A stretch of 64,000 bases of DNA from Kiritimatiellia bacterium (GTDB lineage: Bacteria; Verrucomicrobiota; Kiritimatiellia; RFP12; UBA1067). The position numbers and the translations under genes are program-made. The stretch spans positions 1 to 64,000 of the forward strand of contig JAFQYM010000038.1 in the NCBI GenBank assembly GCA_017406465.1, read 5' to 3'. Shown piece after piece: positions 41,650 to 49,300 of the stretch (its first letter is position 1; every line of letters begins with the position of its first letter). The notes below the pieces were generated by a model. That model did no database searches. It saw only the letters and a program-made list of their open reading frames with translations, and was not told the origin of the DNA.

Positions 41650-44600
41650 ATGGTCCAGACCCCGGCTCCCGAATCGTTTCTTCTCAAGTGGCGCGGCGAC
41701 GTCCTGTCGGTGACGCTCGCGCTTGACGCACCGCGCAAGGGGCGTGCGGCGTTCCGCACGAACATAGGCCGCGCCCGCGTGCGCCGGCGAGAAATCATCG
41801 CCGAGACCGAGAGGGGAGAGACGCCGCTTGCCCGCGCGTGGACTGACATTCCCCTCGTCGAGACGGCTCCTGGCGTCTTCAAGGCCGACATCCCTCTCGA
41901 CGAAGTCGGCATCTTCTCTGGCAAGGCGTGTTTCTTTCCGGAAGGGTCGAACGTTCCCGAGTGGCCAGAGGGCCGCAATCTCCACGTCAAGGTCGAGAGT
42001 TCGGAAACGCGGGCCAACAACACGATCTACACCGTCTTTCCACGGCAGTTTGGCTCGTTCCGCGAAGTCGCGCGGCGTCTCGACCACATCATGGACAGGA
42101 TGGGCTTTTGCATCATCCAGACGCTTCCGCCTTTCCCTGTGCCTACGACCTATGCCGTCATGGGCGAATACGGCTGTCCGTTTGCCGCGACAGATTTCCT
42201 TACTGTCGATCCGGCGATGGCCGAGTTCGACGAGTTCACGACTCCGCTCGACCAGTTCAGGGAGCTCATCGACGCAGTGCACGCTAGGCACGGGCTTCTG
42301 CTCGTAGATCTTCCTGCGAACCACACGGGCTGGGCGTCGACGCTGCAGACGCACCATCCCGACTGGTTCCGCCGCGAGGCGGACGGGCGCTTCCACTCGC
42401 CTGGCGCGTGGGGAGTTAAGTGGGCCGACCTCGTGGAGCTCGATTACTCGAATCCCGAGCTCCGCGCCTATATGGCGGATGTCTTTCTCTTCTGGTGCCG
42501 CAACGGCGTTGACGGCTTCAGGTGCGACGCAGGGTACATGATCCCGCTCAAGACGTGGGAGTATATCGTCTCCCGCGTCCGCGAGGAGTATCCCGACACG
42601 ATCTTCATGCTCGAAGGGCTTGGCGGTGACCTTAAGCTTACCGACGATCTCTTGGCCGTGGCAAACCTCGACTGGGCGTACTCCGAGATATTCCAGACCT
42701 ACGACCGCGGTGCGTTTGAGTGGTATCTCCCTGGCGCCATCGAGCGGAGCGAGAAGTTCGGTGCGCTCGTCCATTTTGCGGAGACGCACGACAACGACCG
42801 CTTGGCGAAGAAGGGCGAGACGTATGCTCGGCTTCGAGTGCAGCTTGCGGCGCTTCTCTCCTGGCAGGGTGCATGGGGAATCGCGAACGGCGTGGAATGG
42901 TTCTGCCGCGAGAAGATCGACGTCCACGGCAAGAACGATCTCGCGTGGAACAGCGAATCGAACATGGTCGACCTGATCGCGAAACTCAATCATATCTTGC
43001 GAAGCGATCCGACTTTCTCCGGCGCGAGCCGCCTCTCGCTCGTCACGCGCGGCGAGGGCAATACGCTTGCGGTGGTGAGGAAGGGTGGAATGGACGGGGA
43101 AGGCGTTCCCCGCACCCCTTCGGCGGAACGGCTTGTCCTTGTTCTCGCCAACCTCGACTGCGGTGCGCAGGCGATGATCGACTGGGATCGCGCGGCGTTT
43201 CCCTACGGCGAGGCCTTTGACTTGCTTTCTGAGCGCAAGGTCAAGACCTCGGGTCCTGTGCCGCTGACTCCTGGCGAGGTTCTCTGCCTTGTCACTTCGG
43301 CTGTCCATGCGAAGTCGCGTCCAACTCAAACCATCAGACCCTCAGACCCTCAGACCCTTAAACCCTCCTTCCACTGGGTTTTCCCGCGCGATCTCCACCG
43401 CGTCGTATGCGTTCCGGAGAACGAATGGGTGGAGGTTTCCGCCGAATGTCATTTTAGAGTGCGGCTCATCGATCCCGAGACAGGCAAGACGCTCAGGGTG
43501 TACCGCTCTCGCCCCGACGGGCGGCGGCACGTGGCGATGTTCGATGCGCCGCACTACAAGGGCGACGGCACTCATTGCCGCGAACTTGAGATAATGGTCG
43601 TCGTCTATTCCGAGGGCAAGGCGAAGCGGACGAGCGCAAAGTTTCTCGTCCCACCGACGCCAAAGCTCGCCGCGGCGAAGCTTGTCCTGACAGGCGACGA
43701 GGTGCGCAAGCATCCCGAGTACAGAACAATTCTTTCCAATGGCGCGGGCGCTGCGTCTCAGGTGCGTCTCGGCTGGGGCGACATTGCAAGCCAGTACGAC
43801 GCGATTCTCGCGGCAAACCCGAATCCAAACGTGCCGTCCGACCGGCTGAACCTTTGGACGCGCACGCGCTGCTGGCTTCAGCGCGAGGGATATACGCGCG
43901 AAATCGACGCGAAGTGCGTGACGTCCTTCACTGCAGACCCTGCGGGGCGCGGTGCGCGCTGGGATTTCCTCGTTCCGTGCGGCATGGGTCATTCCGCCTC
44001 GTTCTCCTTCGTGCTCACGCTTGCCGAGGGCAGGAATGCTGCGCGGCTCGTCGTCACGCGCTATGAGCGCGGCGACAACGACGTTGGCGACCAGGTGCGG
44101 ATAGTCTTTCGTCCCGACATCGAATGGAGGAGCTTCCATTCTACGACAAAGGCCTACGCGGGGCTCGAAGAGCTTTTTCCGGCGAAGACGCGCGACATGG
44201 GAAGCGGTTTCTCCTTTGCGCCTTACGAAGGCAAGTTCGAGATGACGGTGGAGAATGGCGCGTACCACCATGAGCCGCAGTGGTCCTATAGCGTTTCCCA
44301 CTCCGAGGAAGCCGCGCGAGGGCAGGATGGATCTGGCGACCTCTACAGCCCCGGCTGGATATCCGCAGACCTCAAGGTAGGCGAAGCGGTTGTCATGACC
44401 GGCGTCTATGAAGCCGATTCAGACCGCGGCAAATCCGCCGCGCCGTTCAGGTGGTGCGCCGAGCAGCTGCCGTCCGTCGTGACGGCACCTGTTCCAGAAG
44501 TCCTCGCCCGATCGCTCGACCTCTTTATCGTAAAGCGCGACGACCTCAAGACGGTGATTGCTGGCTATCCGTGGTTCCTCGACTGGGGGCGCGACACCTT

Positions 44601-45564
44601 CATCTTCATGCGCGGCATGATTGCCGCGGGCAAGATCACCGATTCCGTCCGCATCTTGAAGGCGTTTGCCGCGTTTGAGGAGAATGGGACTCTCCCGAAC
44701 ATCATCTACGGCAACACAGCCGGTAACCGCGACACGACGGATGCGCAGCTCTGGTTCATTCGCTGCGTACAGGAGATATGCGAGGCGGGTTGCGCGAACC
44801 AGATGACGGCGCTCAAGAAGACGTGCGAGTCTATAGTCGACAATTACATCAAGGGCACGCCTAACGGAATCCACGTCGACAATGAAAGTGCGCTCGTCTG
44901 GTCGCCGTCTCATTTCACGTGGATGGATACGAACTATCCGGCGTGCACGCCGCGCATCGGCTATCCCGTCGAGATACAGGCGCTCTGGATTTCCGCTCTC
45001 CGGTTCCTCGGCCGCGGCGAACTCGCTGACAAGGCGCTCGATTCGCTGAAGCGGCTCTTTAAGCGCAAGGACGCGCCGGGCTACTTCGACTGCCTCGCGG
45101 CGCCGAACGGAGAAACCGCCGCTCATGCGGAGCCAGAGGACACGATTCGCCCGAACCAGCTTTTCCTGATTACGCTTGGCATCATCGACGATCCGTCCAT
45201 ACTGCTTGCGACCGAGGAACTCGTCATTCCCGGCGGCATGCGGTCCTTGAACTCTGGTCATCCGCTCTACTGCGGCGTATATGCCGGCGACGAGGATACG
45301 AAGCGCAAGCCCGCCTACCACAACGGAACGGTGTGGTGCTGGGTGTTCCCGCTTTATGCCGAGGCGCTCGTCAAGACGGGCGCTTGTTCGCGCTCTTCCG
45401 CGCTTTCGCTTCTCGCGTCGTCTGTCGAGAATCTCAACGCGGGCTGCATCTGCCATGTGAGCGAAAATGCCGACGGCGACGCGCCGCATGCCCAGAAGGG
45501 CTGTGCGGCCCAGGCGTGGAGCGATTCCGAGCTTCTTCGCGTCTGGCTCAAAATTTGCAAATAG
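41650..45564 (+). CDS. Fused glycogen debranching enzyme: GH13 plus GH133-type glucosidase
   Basis: Predicted two-activity debranching enzyme: a 4-alpha-glucanotransferase-like GH13 part and a C-terminal amylo-1,6-glucosidase. Residues about 120-480 form the GH13 barrel (NTIYTVFPRQFGSF; LLVDLPANHTGW; nucleophile Asp in GFRCDAGYM near 294; acid Glu in FMLEGLGG near 320; FAETHDNDR near 376). Beta domains fill 560-830. Residues about 960-1300 match the GDE_C domain (WFLDWGRDTFIFMRG near 974, NIIYGNTAGNRDTTDAQLWFI, RPNQLFLITLG). Two repeat blocks (43081-43120 and 43334-43357) are read in frame between the domains. The gene starts 2 bp after hisA. Confidence 0.85.
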   Translation: MVQTPAPESFLLKWRGDVLSVTLALDAPRKGRAAFRTNIGRARVRRREIIAETERGETPLARAWTDIPLVETAPGVFKADIPLDEVGIFSGKACFFPEGSNVPEWPEGRNLHVKVESSETRANNTIYTVFPRQFGSFREVARRLDHIMDRMGFCIIQTLPPFPVPTTYAVMGEYGCPFAATDFLTVDPAMAEFDEFTTPLDQFRELIDAVHARHGLLLVDLPANHTGWASTLQTHHPDWFRREADGRFHSPGAWGVKWADLVELDYSNPELRAYMADVFLFWCRNGVDGFRCDAGYMIPLKTWEYIVSRVREEYPDTIFMLEGLGGDLKLTDDLLAVANLDWAYSEIFQTYDRGAFEWYLPGAIERSEKFGALVHFAETHDNDRLAKKGETYARLRVQLAALLSWQGAWGIANGVEWFCREKIDVHGKNDLAWNSESNMVDLIAKLNHILRSDPTFSGASRLSLVTRGEGNTLAVVRKGGMDGEGVPRTPSAERLVLVLANLDCGAQAMIDWDRAAFPYGEAFDLLSERKVKTSGPVPLTPGEVLCLVTSAVHAKSRPTQTIRPSDPQTLKPSFHWVFPRDLHRVVCVPENEWVEVSAECHFRVRLIDPETGKTLRVYRSRPDGRRHVAMFDAPHYKGDGTHCRELEIMVVVYSEGKAKRTSAKFLVPPTPKLAAAKLVLTGDEVRKHPEYRTILSNGAGAASQVRLGWGDIASQYDAILAANPNPNVPSDRLNLWTRTRCWLQREGYTREIDAKCVTSFTADPAGRGARWDFLVPCGMGHSASFSFVLTLAEGRNAARLVVTRYERGDNDVGDQVRIVFRPDIEWRSFHSTTKAYAGLEELFPAKTRDMGSGFSFAPYEGKFEMTVENGAYHHEPQWSYSVSHSEEAARGQDGSGDLYSPGWISADLKVGEAVVMTGVYEADSDRGKSAAPFRWCAEQLPSVVTAPVPEVLARSLDLFIVKRDDLKTVIAGYPWFLDWGRDTFIFMRGMIAAGKITDSVRILKAFAAFEENGTLPNIIYGNTAGNRDTTDAQLWFIRCVQEICEAGCANQMTALKKTCESIVDNYIKGTPNGIHVDNESALVWSPSHFTWMDTNYPACTPRIGYPVEIQALWISALRFLGRGELADKALDSLKRLFKRKDAPGYFDCLAAPNGETAAHAEPEDTIRPNQLFLITLGIIDDPSILLATEELVIPGGMRSLNSGHPLYCGVYAGDEDTKRKPAYHNGTVWCWVFPLYAEALVKTGACSRSSALSLLASSVENLNAGCICHVSENADGDAPHAQKGCAAQAWSDSELLRVWLKICK
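43081..43120. repeat. Palindromic element inside the debranching-enzyme gene
   Basis: Nested inverted repeat: outer AAGGGTG / CACCCCTT, inner GGGGAA-GGCG-TTCCCC (43096-43111). Read in frame in the interdomain region after GH13. The sequence resembles the other small intragenic palindromes of the window. Confidence 0.5.
43334..43357 (+). repeat. Tandem octamer inside the debranching-enzyme gene
   Basis: TCAGACCC repeated three times in a row, 24 bases, which keeps the frame and encodes RPSDPQTL-type linker sequence between the GH13 part and the following beta domain. Confidence 0.65.
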
Positions 45565-45569
45565 CCCCC

Positions 45570-45599
45570 TTGCGCACGAGACGCCACTTTTGGTATAAT
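45570..45599 (+). promoter_or_regulatory. Promoter of the tRNA-Asn/tmRNA unit
   Basis: TTGCGC at 45570-45575 and TATAAT at 45594-45599 (18-bp spacer) in the context CCCCTTGCGC...ACTTTTGGTATAAT. An almost identical promoter with the same spacer precedes tRNA-Ala at 46122. Confidence 0.65.
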
Positions 45600-45616
45600 A
45601 CGCGCCACTTGACCAT

Positions 45617-45691
45617 TCGGGCGTGGCGCAGTGGTAGCGCAGTTGACTGTTAATCAATTGGTCGCTGGTTCGAATCCAGCCGCCCGAGCCA
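45617..45691 (+). tRNA. tRNA-Asn (anticodon GTT)
   Basis: Complete cloverleaf: acceptor TCGGGCG / CGCCCGA, D arm GCGCAGTGGTAGCGC, anticodon loop CTGTTAA with GTT, T arm CTGGTTCGAATCCAG, discriminator G and encoded CCA. It lies just upstream of the tmRNA gene. Confidence 0.95.
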
Positions 45692-45711
45692 AGTTTATGA
45701 TTCCCCATGAT

Positions 45712-46064
45712 GGGGGTGATCCGGTTTCGACGGGACATGTTGAGGTCAGATCGCGCGTCGTGGATCCTCGTTGGCCACGTAAAAAACGAGGACAAAAAGT
45801 AATTGCGAACAACGATTACGCTCTCGCCGCCTAATTAACGGCCGCGATGTCAAAGCGCCGATGTCTGCTGAGCGCCTAGGCATAATTTAGCAGGCCACGC
45901 TTGAGGGGGCTCCGCTCGCTCGTTCAAGGGTGCCGAATCGAGCGGGTGGTTGCGGATAAGCCCGGACGTCGGCGTACCGCTTCCGAGATCAAAGGCGCCA
46001 TACACGCGTAGAAGTTTGGTTGATTCTGTTTCGGACGCGAGTTCGACTCTCGCCACCTCCACCA
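45712..46064 (+). ncRNA. ssrA: Transfer-messenger RNA (tmRNA)
   Basis: The one-piece tmRNA rescues stalled ribosomes and tags the product for degradation. The 5' end GGGGGTGATCCGGTTTCGACGGG is the tmRNA signature, and GGGGGTG (45712-45718) pairs with CACCTCC (46054-46060). The 3' end has a T arm (CGAGTTCGACTCTCG), discriminator A and an encoded CCA. The tag frame at 45805-45834 reads ANNDYALAA then TAA, a standard tag ending in ALAA. Length 353 nt is usual. Confidence 0.95.
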
Positions 46065-46090
46065 GCCTTCGCTCAGCGAAGCTGAGCTTC

Positions 46091-46110
46091 GGCTCGGCGA
46101 GCCGTTGTTG
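46091..46110 (+). terminator. Possible terminator after tmRNA
   Basis: Hairpin GGCTC-GGC-GAGCC (46091-46103) followed by GTTGTTGT. A second hairpin, CTTCGCT / AGCGAAG, lies just before it at 46067-46081. The T tract is weak. Confidence 0.35.
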
Positions 46111-46121
46111 TAAATTCCCCC

Positions 46122-46151
46122 TTGCGCGTGAGCGGCGACTTTTGATATACT
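46122..46151 (+). promoter_or_regulatory. Promoter of tRNA-Ala
   Basis: TTGCGC at 46122-46127 and TATACT at 46146-46151 with an 18-bp spacer. The whole box CCCCTTGCGC...GACTTTTGATATACT closely repeats the tRNA-Asn promoter at 45570. Confidence 0.65.
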
Positions 46152-46171
46152 ATACACCGTTTCCACGGAAT

Positions 46172-46247
46172 GGGGAAGTAGCTCAGTTGGTAGAGCATCA
46201 CGTTCGCAACGTGGGGGTCGAGAGTTCGAATCTCTTCTTCTCCACCA
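46172..46247 (+). tRNA. tRNA-Ala (anticodon CGC)
   Basis: Acceptor GGGGAAG / CTTCTCC contains the G3:U70 pair that identifies alanine tRNA. D arm GCTCAGTTGGTAGAGC, anticodon loop TTCGCAA (CGC), T arm AGAGTTCGAATCTCT and encoded CCA. Confidence 0.95.
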
Positions 46248-46267
46248 TCCTTTGCCGGAAGCTATGT

Positions 46268-46344
46268 GGGACTGTAGCTCAACTGGACAGAGCGACGGTT
46301 TCCTAAACCGTAGGTTCCGGGTTCGATTCCCGGCAGTCCCACCA
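46268..46344 (+). tRNA. tRNA-Arg (anticodon CCT)
   Basis: Acceptor GGGACTG / CAGTCCC, D arm GCTCAACTGGACAGAGC, anticodon stem ACGGT / ACCGT with loop TTCCTAA (CCT), T arm CCGGGTTCGATTCCCGG and encoded CCA. It is followed 43 bases later by a protein gene without an obvious promoter, so the two may share a transcript. Confidence 0.94.
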
Positions 46345-46387
46345 ATGTTTTCGCTGTTGGTCTTAAAGCTGGATTGGGGGTTTTGTG

Positions 46388-49300
46388 ATGTTGTTTGGTA
46401 CGGTTCTTTTGGCAGCGGTATTCGAATGTGGTGGCCTTGCTACCGGCGGTGAACGCGTTTTCGTGGAGGCCGAGTCGTTTGCGACGCTCGGCGGCTGGGT
46501 AATAGACCAGCAGTTCATGGACGTAATGGGCTCTCCCTATTTGCTTGCGCACGGCATTGGCCGCCAGGTCGAGGATGCAGTGACGAAGGTGGACTTTGCC
46601 GCGGCCGGGAAGCGTCGTCTCTTCGTGCGGACGCGCGACTGGGTTTCCCCTCATGGTCCGGGGCGCTTTCGCGTCAAGGTCGGCGATTGGACTTCGCGGG
46701 AGCTTGGCGTCGGCAACGGCGACTGGCACTGGGAAGACTGCGGCGTAGTCGATGTCGCCGGAGAAATGGAGGTGCGGCTTTGTGACCTCACGGGATTCGA
46801 AGGCCGTGTCGATGCGCTTTGCTTCGTTCCAGACGGCGAAAGTCCCGTGCGTCCCAGCAAGGCCGTTGAGGAAGGCGAGGCATTCGATTTTGTCGTCGTG
46901 GGCGGCGGCTTCTCCGGGATGTGCGCGGCTGTCGCCGCTGCGCGTGCCGGCGTGAGAACGGCGCTCGTGCAGGATCGTCCCGTTTTCGGCGGAAACGGCT
47001 CCAACGAATGCCGCGTGGCCCCCAGCGGAGGACTTGACGTAGGTCCGTTTCCGCGCAACGCCGATCTCATGAAGGAGCTTCGGGCGATGATGCCCAGGCA
47101 TCAGGGTCCTGCGTGCTCGGACAACTACCGCATTGACGACGAGGCGGTCGGGAAGTGGCTTTTGGCGGAGACGAACCTTTCCGTCTTCGCGTCGACGCGC
47201 TGTGTGGCGGCCGAGAGGGGAACGGACGGCTCGATCGCTTCCGTAGTCCTCCATGGCATAAGGAACAGCCGCCGCTTCCGCATTCGCGCGCGTTTCTTCT
47301 GCGATGCGACAGGCGACGCGTCGCTTGCGGAACAGGCGGGAGTCGAGACGCGCTGGGATGCTGAATGCTTCGAGGAGACAGGCGAGAGACTTGCGCCGCA
47401 TCGCGGCAACCGCCGCGAGAGCGGCGGGCTCGAGTCGTCGTGTCTTTGGTTTGCGCGCGACGCAGGCGATGTGCGTCCGTTCCCGCGCTGCCAGTGGGCG
47501 CTCGATGTCGCACGCGACGAGGATGCGCTCGTGGAAGGCGAGGTCGGCAAGACAAACTGGCTCCTTTCCGGCAACTGGAGCTGGGGTTCCGGCTTCTACC
47601 GGGATCCAGTGAAAGAGGGCGAGCAGATACGCGACTGGAACTTCCGCGCCATATACGGGCTCTGGGACTACCTCAAGAACAAGGCGGCCTATTCTGAAAA
47701 CTACGCCCGCGCCGAAATCTACTGGCTTGGCTACATCCTCGCCAAACGCGACGCACATCGCATCGTCGGCGACTATGTCGTCACGGGGACCGACATGCTG
47801 GAAGGCAGGAAGTTTGACGACGGCGTCGTTACGACTACGTGGTACCTCGACCTGCATGGCCCTGCGCCCACTGTGGAGGCGAAGTTCCCGGGAGGGGCCT
47901 TTCGCACCGCCGGCGCCGTCCTGCACGGCGGCAAGCTCGCGGCCATCCAGCCGTTCGAGATACCGTTCAGGTGCTTCTATTCGAAGGACGCGTCGAACCT
48001 CTTCGCGGCCGGCAAGGTCATATCAGGCACTTACGTGGCGCTTGGCTCGTATCGCGTCGAGAACACGTGCGGGATGATGGGCACGATGGTCGGCCGTGCC
48101 GCGGCGCTCTGTCTCCGGCTCGGCGTTTCGCCGCGAGAGCTCGGCAAATCGCATCTTGCGGAGCTGAAGGCCGTACTGTCAAAACCAGAGACAATTTGCT
48201 ATAATTCCCGTATGAAGAAATGCACTTTTCCCGATTGGTCGTCGCTGACCCCCGAAAAGGCCGCGGCGGATTTGCCGCGGCTCCTCGAAGAAGCAGAGAA
48301 GGGTGTCGCGAAGATAGAGGCGTCGTCTCCCCAGACTTTTGAAGATTTGGAATGGGCCCTTGCGGACGCGACCCGCCCGCTGTGGGAGCTCTGGGGCATG
48401 GTCGGACACATGATGTCGGTCATGAACTCCGACGAGTGGCGCAAGCTTGACGAGGACTTCCGCCCGAAGATCGTAGACTTCTCGCTCAGGGTCTCGCAGT
48501 CGAAGCGCCTCAACGACCTGGCTAAAGAGGTGCTGATGCGACTCAAGTCGTGCGGCGGCGCGAGCGAGAACGCGACGCGCATACGGATTCTCGAGAAGTC
48601 GATCCAGGGCGCGGAACTTGCCGGCGTCTCGCTCGAGGGCGAGAAGAAAAAGCGTTTCAACGAAATCTCCCAGCGGCTTTCTAAGCTCTCGATGGACTAT
48701 GCCAACTCCGTCCTCGACGCGACGAACGCGTTCAAGTTCGAGAAGGACGGCAAGACTTACACGATAGACGACGCAAACTACCCGCAGACGATGAAGCACT
48801 GCGCCGACCGCGAGGTGCGCGAGAAGCTCTTTCGCGCCCGCTCGACGCGCGCGCCCGAGAACACGGCGAGGATAGACGAGATTCTCGCCCTGCGATTCGA
48901 GAAGGCGAAGCTGCTCGGCTTCAAGAATCCGGCGGAACTTTCGATAGCCGTCAAGAGCGCGCCGTCCGTCGCGGCGGTGATGAAGATGATTGACGACCTC
49001 GACGCTGCGACCGAGAAGATAGCCGCTGAGGAAAAGGCAGAGCTCGAGGCATCCGCGAAGGGCGCGGTCGAGACGCTTGAGCCGTGGGACCAGTCCTTCT
49101 ACGCGACGCGGCTGCGCGAGGACAAGTACTCGTACTCCGAGGAAGAGCTGAAGAAGCACTTCGAGGTCGAGGTTGTCGTGGCGGGGCTTTTCAAGATGGC
49201 TAACTTCCTCTACGGCGTCGACATCCGCGAGCTGAAGGGCGCCGAGAAGCCGTCCGTGTGGCATCCTGACGTCCGCTTCTTCGAGATGTCGGAGGGCGGC

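Noticed and set aside
41599-43329. Long minus-strand open frame over hisA and the debranching enzyme
   Set aside because: Shadow of the plus-strand gene; low-complexity Arg/Glu-rich translation and no ribosome site.
45692-46171. Protein-coding frames in the tmRNA region
   Set aside because: They overlap the tmRNA, whose ends pair and whose tag frame is clear; only the tag peptide is translated.
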